A stretch of DNA of 64,000 nt from NCBI RefSeq assembly GCF_001653755.1, contig NZ_CP015125.1, positions 3,109,501-3,173,500 of the forward strand, written 5' to 3'. Position numbers and translations under genes: made by a program. Below the pieces are notes generated by a model, which worked only from the letters and a program-made list of their open reading frames with translations, did no database searches and had not been told where the DNA came from. This document shows, piece by piece, positions 7,519 to 15,874 of this stretch (positions are counted from its first letter, which is position 1; each line of letters begins with the position of its first letter). The DNA is from Dokdonia donghaensis DSW-1 (GTDB lineage: Bacteria; Bacteroidota; Bacteroidia; Flavobacteriales; Flavobacteriaceae).

Positions 7519-9311
7519 ACAAGACAGTTAATATAAATTTAGCAGGAGTATTTTTTCATATAGATGAGGATGCTTACGGTAAATTACAGAGATATCTCGC
7601 TGCCATCAAACGTTCTTTTGAAGGTATGCAAGGTGAAGATGAAATTATAGCAGATATAGAAGCTCGTATCTCTGAGCTATTTTCTGAGCGTATTAAAGAC
7701 GAGCGCCAGGTAATAGGCTCACAAGAGCTAGACGAGGTGATTGCTGTAATGGGACAACCAGAAGACTATATGGTAGATGACGATATTTTTGAAGATGAGC
7801 CTGCAGCTAGCAGCAACTCCTCAAAAAAGTCAAAACAAGCACCACGTATCGCACAACGCCGTTTTTACAGAGATACAGATAACGCTTACATAGGCGGTGT
7901 ATCTAGCGGTATGGGGCACTATCTGGGTATAGATCCTTTATGGGTACGTATAGGCTGGGTGTTACTTATAGCGCTTACTTGGTTTACACTAGGAGGTACT
8001 GCACTTATCTATCTTGCCCTATGGGTTTTTGTGCCAGAGGCACAAACCACGGCAGATAAACTCGCAATGCGGGGAAAGGCAGTTAACATTGACAATATCA
8101 CAGAAAAAGTAAAAGAAGGATTTGAAAATGTGGCTGACACCGTAAAGAGTGTAGATTATGATAAGTATGGCAATAAAGTAAAAACAGGAGCTCAAGGTTT
8201 TTTCGGGACCATTGGTAAGATTATTATGTTTTTCTTTAAAGTCCTTGCAAAGATTATAGGGGTACTCCTTATTATAACTGGAGCTACCGTAGTTATCTCA
8301 TTACTTATCACCTTCTTAACTGGTGGTGTAGTAGATATTTTCACCCCTAATCTAGCCGATTTACCGTGGGTAAATAATGAGACAGGACTGCCTATCTGGC
8401 TTGTACTTCTTCTCACGTTATTTGCAGTTGGAATACCTTTCTTCTTCCTATTTTATTTAGGACTTAAGATTGTTTCTTCTAACTTAAAATCTATGCCGGT
8501 GAGTGCAAAGCTTAGCCTCTTTGGTCTATGGCTTGTCTCTGCGATAGTAATAGGCGTATTTTCTGTAAAAGAAGCTATTAAGTATTCTAACACAGAAACT
8601 GGTAAAGTAGTAGAGCGCACAGAGCTTGCGATAACGGCAAGTGACACGCTGCGCATACAGATGCGAGAGAGTGATCGTTATGAGATTCCTTTTGGGCGAT
8701 CTACTGGATTTATGAGGACAATTAAGAGTGATACAGAAAATGTGACTATAGAGCGTGACGTACGTCTTATTGTGAGAAGTACTAAAGATAGTAATGGCTA
8801 CATCCAGATAGAAAAACGAGCAGATAACTTCACGTATGAAGAAGCACGTGAGCTAGCCTCATCTATACAGTATGATTTTAAACTAGAAGACGGTGTTTTA
8901 TCACTAGATGGCTTTCTTACCTCACCTACTCAAAAATCATATGGCCACTGGAATGATCGCGAGGTACAAGTGATTGTATACCTTCCAGAAGGAACTACCC
9001 TCATTGCAGATGATAATACGTACTCATACCACCGCAATGATAGTAGATACCGTGACATACTAGATAATGGAACAGAAGAGCAATACCTTACCGTGGGTAA
9101 TGGCAAGCTTCTTTGTGACGGCTGTCCAGAAGATCGCAGTTATGATTACAATGATGATGATAACTCTTGGGAGCAATCTGGTAATGATTCTTGGGAAGAA
9201 CGCAGTTATGAAGAAGGAGAAAATGCTCCAGAATGGGATCGTGAGCCAGAAGCACCCCAAGCTCCTACACCACCAGACACTCCTGACACAGACGTGCTAC
9301 GAAATAACTAA
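7515..9311 (+). CDS. PspC domain membrane protein with C-terminal sensor-like domain
   Basis: The 598-residue protein has four parts. Residues 1-88 are soluble and helical. PspC lies at about 115-176, starting RRFYRDTDNAYIGGV and including G-I-D-P-L-W-V-R-I-G-W-V. Three further membrane stretches lie between about 225 and 355. The C-terminal part (about 365-525) is beta-rich and, with phrases like LDGFLTSPT and VQVIVYLPEGTTL, resembles the Toastrack/DUF2807-type beta-helices found with PspC and LiaF proteins. The tail (525-598) is acidic and Pro-rich. PspC proteins sense envelope stress and can recruit PspA. Likely the membrane sensor of the island; the Toastrack reading is an inference from sequence texture. 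Confidence 0.85.
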   Translation: MNKTVNINLAGVFFHIDEDAYGKLQRYLAAIKRSFEGMQGEDEIIADIEARISELFSERIKDERQVIGSQELDEVIAVMGQPEDYMVDDDIFEDEPAASSNSSKKSKQAPRIAQRRFYRDTDNAYIGGVSSGMGHYLGIDPLWVRIGWVLLIALTWFTLGGTALIYLALWVFVPEAQTTADKLAMRGKAVNIDNITEKVKEGFENVADTVKSVDYDKYGNKVKTGAQGFFGTIGKIIMFFFKVLAKIIGVLLIITGATVVISLLITFLTGGVVDIFTPNLADLPWVNNETGLPIWLVLLLTLFAVGIPFFFLFYLGLKIVSSNLKSMPVSAKLSLFGLWLVSAIVIGVFSVKEAIKYSNTETGKVVERTELAITASDTLRIQMRESDRYEIPFGRSTGFMRTIKSDTENVTIERDVRLIVRSTKDSNGYIQIEKRADNFTYEEARELASSIQYDFKLEDGVLSLDGFLTSPTQKSYGHWNDREVQVIVYLPEGTTLIADDNTYSYHRNDSRYRDILDNGTEEQYLTVGNGKLLCDGCPEDRSYDYNDDDNSWEQSGNDSWEERSYEEGENAPEWDREPEAPQAPTPPDTPDTDVLRNN

Positions 9312-9317
9312 CCTACT

Positions 9318-9764
9318 ATGAAAAACCCAACCAATCTTCTTTGGATCCTGTTGCTGCTCCCCTTGATCGGAGTGGCGCAGGTGTCTGAGGATAGTAAACT
9401 TTATAAAGAAATTCTTGCTATAGACAGTGCTCTTTTTGGCTCATATAATAATTGTGATCTCGCAACTCACGAAGCGCTCATCTCAGAAGATCTTGAGTTT
9501 TATCACGACAAGGGTGGACTTTCTACTAGCAAAACAGAGTATATGAAGGCTCTCAAGGAGAATATTTGTAATAAAGTACAGAGAACACTTACTCCAGGCA
9601 CCTTTGAGGTACACGAGATAGCGGGTTTTGGCGCGGTATCATTAGGAAAACATAGTTTTCATAACCTAGTAGAAGACAGCCATTCAGAACCATCTAAGTT
9701 TATTACCATATTAAAAGACACCCCAAAAGGCTGGAAAATCACACGGGTGATAAGCTTGCACTAG
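9318..9764 (+). CDS. Exported NTF2-like (DUF4440-type) protein
   Basis: The 148-residue protein begins with a signal peptide (NLLWILLLLPLIGVAQV) and is predicted to be periplasmic. The mature part has the layout of the SnoaL/NTF2 fold used by DUF4440 proteins: an N-terminal helix with IDSALFGSYNNCD, then LISEDLEFYHDKGG, and a beta-sheet ending in WKITRVISLH. Ligand or activity is unknown. It lies six bases after the PspC gene and is probably in the same operon. DUF4440 members are often found as small periplasmic companions. Confidence 0.75.
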   Translation: MKNPTNLLWILLLLPLIGVAQVSEDSKLYKEILAIDSALFGSYNNCDLATHEALISEDLEFYHDKGGLSTSKTEYMKALKENICNKVQRTLTPGTFEVHEIAGFGAVSLGKHSFHNLVEDSHSEPSKFITILKDTPKGWKITRVISLH

Positions 9765-9810
9765 CAATCTATACAACTCAGTCATAAATTACTACAGTTG
9801 GGTAGGTTAC

Positions 9811-9824
9811 GCTTTCGCGAAAGC
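9811..9824. repeat. Iterated palindrome, copy 5 (intergenic)
   Basis: Perfect core 47 bases past the NTF2-like stop and 79 bases before the head GIN gene. Left flank TAC is consensus; right flank is GGA. An AATCA-rich leader follows at 9846-9902. Confidence 0.95.
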
Positions 9825-9903
9825 GGACTTAGCTACATCTTTACATCATCAATCAAAAACAATCAATCAAACAAACGAACCAATCACCAAAAATCCAATC
9901 ATT

Positions 9904-10641
9904 ATGACAACGCTCATCAAAACAATTTTAGGAATCCTTACTGCTGTACTCGTCACCTCTTGTCAGTTTGACATTAATCTAGGGCAAATACACGGCGACG
10001 GAAATGTAGTTACAGAAGATCTGAACATCACAGAAGACTTTGACGAAGTAGTCGCTGGAAATGGCTGGGAAGTATTTTTAGAAAAAGGAAGTACAAACGG
10101 CGTAATACTGGAAGCAGACCAAAACCTAGTAGACGCTGCCGAAATTTATGTGAAAGACGGGAAGCTTAAAATATACTGCGAAGACAATATCAAAAGTGCT
10201 ACCTCAAAAAAGGTGTTTGTAACCTACTCAGAAAATCTTACTGATGTGAGCGTAAATAGTGGTGCAAGTCTCACTACAAAGGAAACACTTACTGGAGATG
10301 ATATTGAATTTGACGCATCTTCTGGAGGGACAATGCGCGTACAAGTTTCTGCAAAAAATGTAGAGACAGATGTAAGTAGCGGTGGCGTGGCACGTATCTC
10401 TGGTAGTGCAGAGCGACTAGATGCTTCGGTTTCTAGTGGTGGTGTAGCAAGAATAAGTAAACTCAAATCTGTGAGTGCAAAGGCAGATGCTTCATCTGGA
10501 GGCGTGATGGACGTTTACGCTTCTCAAGATCTTAAGGCGGAGGCCTCTTCTGGAGGAATCATAAATTACTACGGTAGCCCAAGAAATGTGGATAAGCCTA
10601 AAAAAAGCTACTCTGGTGGGGTTATAAGAAGCAAAGAATAA
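9904..10641 (+). CDS. Head GIN domain (DUF2807) lipoprotein
   Basis: The 245-residue protein starts with a lipoprotein signal peptide whose lipobox is V-T-S-C (Cys about 20), so it is probably anchored in the outer or inner membrane. The mature part is a DUF2807/head GIN single-stranded beta-helix: a start with FDEVVAGNGWEVFLEKG and a region from about 138 to 222 where an S-S-G-G turn recurs five times (DASSGG, DVSSGG, SVSSGG, DASSGG, EASSGG), roughly every 20 residues. This fold belongs to the Toastrack-like group linked to PspC. It ends the first module and has its own leader and terminator. Confidence 0.9.
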   Translation: MTTLIKTILGILTAVLVTSCQFDINLGQIHGDGNVVTEDLNITEDFDEVVAGNGWEVFLEKGSTNGVILEADQNLVDAAEIYVKDGKLKIYCEDNIKSATSKKVFVTYSENLTDVSVNSGASLTTKETLTGDDIEFDASSGGTMRVQVSAKNVETDVSSGGVARISGSAERLDASVSSGGVARISKLKSVSAKADASSGGVMDVYASQDLKAEASSGGIINYYGSPRNVDKPKKSYSGGVIRSKE

Positions 10642-10672
10642 TTACAATAAATAACATCAATCAATCAACACA

Positions 10673-10703
10673 AAAAATGCTCGATACTATCGAGCATTTT
10701 TCT
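10673..10703. terminator. Bidirectional terminator
   Basis: A hairpin with arms ATGCTCGATA and TATCGAGCAT around one base is flanked by an A-run on the left and a T-run on the right. It serves both the head GIN gene and the convergent regulator gene. Confidence 0.9.
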
Positions 10704-10721
10704 TTGTATAATAGTCAAGAG

Positions 10722-11477
10722 TTATAATCCAGCCTTTATTTTCATAAACTGGGCTTCTAGCAGTGCCATCTTTTCTTCTAGTCCATCTGCCAGTTCTGGC
10801 ACTCTGTGATAGAAGACGTAGCGTATGCGCCAGAGTTCTTTAATTTCTTTTATAGGAAACTCTAGGTCGTCTATATTTTTATGATCTGCTCTTAGGGTAA
10901 TAGTATTTCCAGAGAGATAGCAACGTCTTAATACTAGTCTATCATTAAAAACGGCTAGAATGAGATGTCCATTATTGAGCTTTTTATAAACGTTTTTTGG
11001 GATGTGCTCACCTATTACTATATCTTTTGGGAAGAGTCCTTTGTCATTACTACTCATCTCCAAGTTATCTACCGTAAAGGCTCTGAAATCTTTTTCTGGA
11101 TTTACGGGTAGTTGTAACACAGGCATATCTGCTACAAAAGCTTCCCTGTCATTATATAATAGATAGTCATTTGTGTTTTTTGGTGTGATGCAAGGTATTG
11201 TAGCAAAGGTTTCCTTTGTAATCTGCTCGTGATCTGTAGTAAGGTCTGCTTTAAATTTGAGCAAACTATTTACAGTAAGCTCTTTTGTGAGCAAGTCATC
11301 TATAGGAATGCTAAAATAATTAGCAATTTTAATTATCGTATCTATTTTAGGTTCACTCCTACCCTCCTCATAAGCCCCTAACGTCCCTCTTTTCAGGTCA
11401 AAGAGCTCTGCAAACGACTGCTGACTAAGCGTCTTTACGGTTCTTATTTTTCGAATGTTTTTACCAAAGAATGACAT
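10722..11477 (-). CDS. XRE-type regulator with degenerate S24/LexA-like C-terminal domain
   Basis: The 251-residue protein has an N-terminal Cro/CI helix-turn-helix (about 5-62; LSQQSFAELFDLKRGTLGAYE). Its C-terminal part (about 120-220) resembles the S24 fold of LexA and CI repressors, with phrases like GHLILAVFNDRLVLRR and ITLRADHKN. Where the family has the catalytic Ser in G-x-S-M, here there is NLEMSS, and the general-base Lys (V-K-R) is Arg (LVLRR). Self-cleavage is therefore doubtful, and the domain may bind a ligand or just dimerise. It faces the YbjN-PspA operon across 266 bases, so it is the natural candidate to repress that operon. A dyad lies 28 bases upstream of its start. Confidence 0.8.
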   Translation of the reverse strand: MSFFGKNIRKIRTVKTLSQQSFAELFDLKRGTLGAYEEGRSEPKIDTIIKIANYFSIPIDDLLTKELTVNSLLKFKADLTTDHEQITKETFATIPCITPKNTNDYLLYNDREAFVADMPVLQLPVNPEKDFRAFTVDNLEMSSNDKGLFPKDIVIGEHIPKNVYKKLNNGHLILAVFNDRLVLRRCYLSGNTITLRADHKNIDDLEFPIKEIKELWRIRYVFYHRVPELADGLEEKMALLEAQFMKIKAGL

Positions 11478-11504
11478 ATTTTGCTAATTTTATTTGCAAA
11501 TGAC

Positions 11505-11535
11505 AAAATTGTTCGTATATTTACCTAACAATTTT
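11505..11535. promoter_or_regulatory. Candidate operator dyad between the regulator and the PspA operon
   Basis: Arms AAAATTGTT (11505-11513) and AACAATTTT (11527-11535) form a perfect 9-base inverted repeat around 13 bases. The spacer holds a plus-strand TATATTTA (11516-11523), one base from TAnnTTTG, with a TTG at 11493-11495 about 20 bases before it. A repressor bound here would cover that promoter. Confidence 0.5.
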
Positions 11536-11568
11536 AGCGAAAAGAATTCACTTATGCTAATTTATTTA

Positions 11569-11588
11569 GCTTTTTCGCAAAAGCGTAA
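11569..11588. repeat. Decayed iterated palindrome in the regulator-YbjN gap
   Basis: GCTTTTTCGCAAAAGCGTAA keeps the arms and the GCGTAA right flank but has lost the TTTCGCGAAA centre. It is followed by a CATCA/AATCA-rich leader at 11590-11627, as at the intact copies at 7 and 9.8 kb. Confidence 0.6.
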
Positions 11589-11743
11589 TAGCATCATCAA
11601 ACATTCATCAATCAAAAATCAAACATTATGACCACTTTAATTATTTACATCCTGAGCCACTTATAAACAATTGGGTATTTACAGAGACAAGTTTTCGTAT
11701 TATTAACCTTCCAATGTATTGGAACACAACATTGACACTCTTT

Positions 11744-12139
11744 ATGAAGAACCACTTTACAATTATTCGAGATTTTTTATTAGAACTCAACTTTAATATC
11801 ACTACAGAAAATACGGCAGATGGTATTATGGTTGTACAGAAGGAAAACTCAGGTATCAAAAACCTAATTCTGGGCATTGCTCCTCCTATTCTAATTATCG
11901 AGCAATTTATTTTTACCATCAATAACCAGTCAGAAAAGATTTTTAAAAGTCTGCTGCAAAAAAACCGAGATATCATACACGGCGCTTTTGTACTAGATGA
12001 TACTGGTAAAAAGGTCATCTTTAGAGATACCCTACAGATAGAAAATCTTGACCTCAACGAGCTAGAGGGTAGCTTGAACTCCCTGAGTTTACTTATGAGT
12101 GAGTACTCAGAACAGATTATAGAATTTTCAAAATATTAA
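11744..12139 (+). CDS. YbjN / type III chaperone-like small protein
   Basis: The 131-residue protein has the alpha/beta layout of YbjN and Tir-chaperone-like proteins: an N-terminal helix (FTIIRDFLLELNF), a beta-sheet including MVVQKENSGIKNLILGI, and a C-terminal helix (LNELEGSLNSLSLLMSEYSE). Genes annotated as molecular chaperone Tir often stand before PspA in Bacteroidetes. The ATG at 11744 is preferred over a frame starting at 11714, since residues before it are not family-like. It begins the PspA operon; PspA follows after 11 bases. It could be an adaptor that holds a partner such as the large ATPase, but this is inference. Confidence 0.65.
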   Translation: MKNHFTIIRDFLLELNFNITTENTADGIMVVQKENSGIKNLILGIAPPILIIEQFIFTINNQSEKIFKSLLQKNRDIIHGAFVLDDTGKKVIFRDTLQIENLDLNELEGSLNSLSLLMSEYSEQIIEFSKY

Positions 12140-12150
12140 AAAACGACATT

Positions 12151-12864
12151 ATGAACATATTTAAACGACTTTTTAAAATAGGACAAGCAGAGGCAAATGC
12201 ATCTATAGATAATATGGAAGATCCTATCAAGATGACAGAGCAAGGCATACGAGATATGAAAGAAGATCTAGCCAAAAGTGTAGAAGCAATGGCGCAAGTA
12301 AAAGCAATGGCCATACGCGCAAAAAACGAGCGTGACGAGCACGATGCAAAAGCAAAAGACTACGAGAGCAAAGCCATCGCTATTCTTAAAAAAGCACACG
12401 CAGGATCTATGGATGCAACAGATGCAGACAGACTAGCAAAAGAAGCCCTTGCCAAAAAAGAAGAAGCACAGTCACACGCCACTCGTGCTGGTGAGGATAC
12501 TTCAAAATTTGAAGGGAATGTAGCTCAACTACAAGGTACTATCCAGACTATTAAAGATAACATAAGCAACTGGGAGAACGAGCTTAAAACACTCAAGGCA
12601 CGTGTAAAAGTGAGCGATGCTACAAAGAATGTAAACAAGCAAATGGCTGCACTAGATAGTACAGGCACCGTGAGTATGCTAGAACGAATGAAAGAAAAAG
12701 TAGCGCAAGAAGAAGCTCTTGCAGAGGCTTATGGAGACATTGCAGATACTAATAAAAGTATAGATGATGAGATAAACGCTGCTGCAGATACTAGCGAGGA
12801 GAAAGTAGATGACGAGCTTGCAAAACTTAAAGAACAATTAGGGCTAGGTAAAGACAACGCCTAG
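12151..12864 (+). CDS. pspA: PspA/IM30 (ESCRT-III-like) membrane-repair protein
   Basis: The 237-residue protein is almost entirely helical. The start (MNIFKRLFKIGQAEANASIDNMEDPIKM) matches the PspA/Vipp1 amphipathic helix that binds membranes, and long coiled-coil segments follow. Proteins of this family form rods and rings that bind damaged inner membrane. It has more Ala and Lys than E. coli PspA, and an acidic C-terminus. It is the second gene of the operon YbjN-pspA-YqiJ-flotillin, which suggests shared control, probably by the divergent regulator. Confidence 0.92.
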   Translation: MNIFKRLFKIGQAEANASIDNMEDPIKMTEQGIRDMKEDLAKSVEAMAQVKAMAIRAKNERDEHDAKAKDYESKAIAILKKAHAGSMDATDADRLAKEALAKKEEAQSHATRAGEDTSKFEGNVAQLQGTIQTIKDNISNWENELKTLKARVKVSDATKNVNKQMAALDSTGTVSMLERMKEKVAQEEALAEAYGDIADTNKSIDDEINAAADTSEEKVDDELAKLKEQLGLGKDNA

Positions 12865-12892
12865 CCATCATAAACCTTAAAACCATCAACCA

Positions 12893-13606
12893 TTGGACAA
12901 CTTTATAAATCTCATATTTTCAGAAGTTAATATCATCTTGAGCGTCTTATTGATACTCTTGATCATTTACTGGGTACTTACCTCGGTGAGCGGTATTGAT
13001 TTTGACTACGATATGGACATCGACATAGATCTCGATGTAGATGTAGATGCAGATTTTGACATCAACACCGTAGACTCTGGCAGTATGGATTTTGAAGATG
13101 TCTCAAGTGCAGAGGTAGACAGGTCACACGTTGTAAATAAAAGACGTAAACCACTTAAGTGGTGGCAAGTATTTTTAATTTACTTCAACTTTGTAGGTCT
13201 TCCATTTATGTTCACCTTTACGGTATGGGTATTTTTATGGTGGCTTTGTACCCTAGTAACCACAAGTATTACTGGTAGCTATGCAACTAGTTTTGGTTAC
13301 ATACTTATGTTGAGCTGTATGATCCCTGCTTTGTTCCTTACTAAGATATTTACCACTCCATTTAAGTCATTTTTTAAAAACTTGAATAAAGATGGTGATA
13401 AAGCTACAGACTTTCTAGGTCGTGACGCCGTGTTGCTATCTACCATTTCTGGAGATAAAATGGGTAACGCAGAGGTACTAGCAGATGGTAACCCGATGAG
13501 TATTTATGTAAAATCACTAGATGGGTCAGAAATACGCTTTCGCGAAAGCGTACTCATCATCAAACAGTCACCAGATAAAAATTACTTTTTAGTCAGTAAA
13601 TATTAA
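12893..13606 (+). CDS. YqiJ-like membrane protein with OB-fold tail and Asp ladder
   Basis: The 237-residue protein has a first helix (about 7-30), an unusual tract at about 35-58, two or three further helices (about 86-155) and a C-terminal OB/NfeD-like domain (about 165-235). The tract is an alternation of Asp with a hydrophobic residue, eleven D-x units in a row. YqiJ/NfeD-type proteins are standard flotillin partners. The start is TTG at 12893, as no ATG exists upstream in frame. A palindrome copy encodes RFRES at about 215-220, in the OB-fold domain. It follows pspA by 28 bases. Confidence 0.8.
   Translation: MDNFINLIFSEVNIILSVLLILLIIYWVLTSVSGIDFDYDMDIDIDLDVDVDADFDINTVDSGSMDFEDVSSAEVDRSHVVNKRRKPLKWWQVFLIYFNFVGLPFMFTFTVWVFLWWLCTLVTTSITGSYATSFGYILMLSCMIPALFLTKIFTTPFKSFFKNLNKDGDKATDFLGRDAVLLSTISGDKMGNAEVLADGNPMSIYVKSLDGSEIRFRESVLIIKQSPDKNYFLVSKY
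13533..13552. repeat. Iterated palindrome, copy 6 (full 20-mer, inside the YqiJ-like gene)
   Basis: Perfect 20-mer read in the third frame as Arg-Phe-Arg-Glu-Ser-Val, the only such frame in the window. Confidence 0.95.
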
Positions 13607-13660
13607 TTAAGCGTGTAAACGCACATTCATAATCAACCAAAAACAAAAATCATCAATTTT

Positions 13661-15727
13661 ATGGAAAACCTACCATCTATCGCCATCGCCCTCGTTGTAG
13701 GCATTGTGGCACTCATTGTTATTTACTTCCTCATCATTGCGATGTTCTACAAAAAGGTACATCAAGGTCAAGCCTTGGTTCGTACAGGTTTTGGCGGAAC
13801 AAAAGTAGCGACAGATAAAGGGCTCTATGTGGTTCCTGTCTTTCACCGGGTAGAAGTAATGGATATTTCTGTAAAGAAAATTCAAATCGAACGTCTAGCG
13901 ACCGAAGGTCTTATCTGTAAAGACAATATGCGTGCAGATATCAAGGTAGCCTTCTTTGTGCGTGTAAATAATGAAGTTGAGTACATTAAAAAAGTGGCGC
14001 AAACTATAGGTGTGCAACGTGCATCACGTCAAGAAACACTTGAAGACCTTTTTGAAGCAAAATTTTCTGAAGCGCTTAAAACCGTGGGTAAAAAGTTTGA
14101 CTTTATACAGCTTTATGAGGCTCGTCGTGAGTTTCGCGATGAGATTGTAGACATTATAGGTACAGATCTTAATGGGTATACTCTTGAAGATTGTGCGATA
14201 GATTACCTAGAGCAAACTGCAGTCACACATCTTAAGGCAGATAACATACTTGATGCAGAAGGTATTAAGAAAATCACAGATCTTACAGCTGCACAAAACA
14301 TCAAAGCAAACCTTATTAAACGTGATGAGGAGAAAGTTATACGCAAGCAAGATGTAGAGGCTCGCGAGGCGATACTAGAACTAGATAAGCAACTCGCCGA
14401 AAAAGAAGAACAGCAAAAACGTGAGATCTCAAACATAAAATCTCGTGAAGAGGCAGAGATTCTTAAAGTTGCCGAAGAAGAGCGTCTCAAGTCTGAAACC
14501 GCTCGCATTGCTACCGAAGAAAAAGTAAAAGTAGCCGAAGAGAATATGCAACGCCAGATCATCGTAGCTGAGAAAAACAAGCAACGTACAGACAAGGTGG
14601 AGACAGAGCGTGTGGAGAAAGACCGTATGCTAGAACTTACCGAGAGAGAGCGCGTAGTGACACTAGCTCAAATTGAAAAAGAAAAAGTTGTTGAAGTTGA
14701 GAAAAAGAACATTCAAGATGTGATACGCGACCGCGTAATGCTCGAGAAAGGTGTGGTAGAGGAGCAAGAAAATATGAAAGATATTGAGGCTTTTAAAACT
14801 GCAGACCGTTCTAAGCAAGTAGCAATCACAAATGCAGAGGCAGCGGCTCAAGAAGATCTTATTAAGACCATAAAAGCAGCCGAAGCATCAAAAGAAGCAG
14901 CAAAACAAAAAGCCGAAGAGATTAATATCGAAGCACTAGCGCATAAGGAAGCAAGTGAAAAAGAAGCAGAAGCACGTAAAATTCTTGCCGAAGCACAAGC
15001 TAAGGAAGAAGCAACCGTGGGTATGTCTGAGGCACAAGTAATGCACGCTAAGGCAGATGCAAATGAGCGTCAAGGTATTGTTGAGGCAACCGTTATCGAG
15101 AAAAAGGCACTTGCAGAAGCTGCCGGAATTGAAGCAAAAGCTGAAGCAAAACGTAAGGATGGTCTTGCAGAGGCAGATGTGATTAAAGAAAAAGCCCTTG
15201 CAGATGCTGCAGGTATTGAAGAGAAGGCAAATGCTATGAAGAAACTTGACGGTGTAGGTAAAGAACACGAAGAGTTTAAACTACGTCTTGATAAAGAACT
15301 TCAGGTAGATCTTGCAGAGATTAATATCCAGAAAGATATTGCAGATGCCCAAGCACAGGTTATAGGCGATGCTCTTAAGGCTGCAAATATTGATATTGTA
15401 GGTGGTGAGACAATGTTCTTTGACCAGATTATAGGGCAAATTACAAAGGCCAAAGGTTATGACAGACTCGTACACCACTCAGAAACGGTAACCGAAGTAA
15501 AAGATGCCATTTTAGGTAGTGATGATGTAAAAGGAAACTTGCTTGAAAAAGTAAAAGAATTTGCAGATAAGTACGGCATCTCTTCTGAAGATCTTAAAAA
15601 TGTGACCATTGCAAACTTACTGATGGATTTAAAATCTAAATCTTCAGACAGCAGTGAGCAAACCTTATTCAGCAACCTATTTAACCTTGCAAAAGGATTA
15701 GGATTATCTGATAAGAAACTGAAATAA
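13661..15727 (+). CDS. Flotillin family protein (YqiK-like)
   Basis: The 688-residue protein has one N-terminal membrane helix (about 7-30), an SPFH/band-7 domain (about 35-215) and then a long Ala/Glu/Lys-rich coiled coil (about 215-560) with repeats of the type KALAEAAGIEAKA. A C-terminal globular tail ends near 688. Flotillins form large cages or rings on lipid microdomains. Length is larger than most flotillins because of the extended coiled coil. It is the fourth gene of the operon and is followed by a strong terminator, so the AAA+ gene downstream is partly uncoupled. Confidence 0.92.
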   Translation: MENLPSIAIALVVGIVALIVIYFLIIAMFYKKVHQGQALVRTGFGGTKVATDKGLYVVPVFHRVEVMDISVKKIQIERLATEGLICKDNMRADIKVAFFVRVNNEVEYIKKVAQTIGVQRASRQETLEDLFEAKFSEALKTVGKKFDFIQLYEARREFRDEIVDIIGTDLNGYTLEDCAIDYLEQTAVTHLKADNILDAEGIKKITDLTAAQNIKANLIKRDEEKVIRKQDVEAREAILELDKQLAEKEEQQKREISNIKSREEAEILKVAEEERLKSETARIATEEKVKVAEENMQRQIIVAEKNKQRTDKVETERVEKDRMLELTERERVVTLAQIEKEKVVEVEKKNIQDVIRDRVMLEKGVVEEQENMKDIEAFKTADRSKQVAITNAEAAAQEDLIKTIKAAEASKEAAKQKAEEINIEALAHKEASEKEAEARKILAEAQAKEEATVGMSEAQVMHAKADANERQGIVEATVIEKKALAEAAGIEAKAEAKRKDGLAEADVIKEKALADAAGIEEKANAMKKLDGVGKEHEEFKLRLDKELQVDLAEINIQKDIADAQAQVIGDALKAANIDIVGGETMFFDQIIGQITKAKGYDRLVHHSETVTEVKDAILGSDDVKGNLLEKVKEFADKYGISSEDLKNVTIANLLMDLKSKSSDSSEQTLFSNLFNLAKGLGLSDKKLK

Positions 15728-15736
15728 AACTCAGTA

Positions 15737-15785
15737 AACAACGGCAGCTTGCACCCAGTGAGATGGCAAGCTGCTGGTTGTTTTT
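15737..15785 (+). terminator. Terminator after flotillin gene
   Basis: Stem AACAAC-gg-CAGCTTGC pairs with GCAAGCTG-ctg-GTTGTT and ends in TTTTT. It directly abuts the next palindrome copy. Confidence 0.85.
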
Positions 15786-15804
15786 ACGCTTTCGCGAAAG
15801 CGTA
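15785..15804. repeat. Iterated palindrome, copy 7 (full 20-mer, intergenic)
   Basis: Perfect 20-mer extended by ATTAC on the right. It sits between the flotillin terminator and the AATCAATCA leader of the ATPase gene at 15835-15874. Confidence 0.95.
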
Positions 15805-15874
15805 ATTACTACTACATCTCACAACTTTCATCACAAGAATCAATCAACAAACCAACGATTAGTTTCCAACATTT

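Noticed and set aside
14203..14595. Antisense open frame in the flotillin coiled-coil region (130 codons)
   Set aside because: A Ser-rich product opposite an Ala/Glu/Lys-rich coiled coil is expected from codon composition alone.
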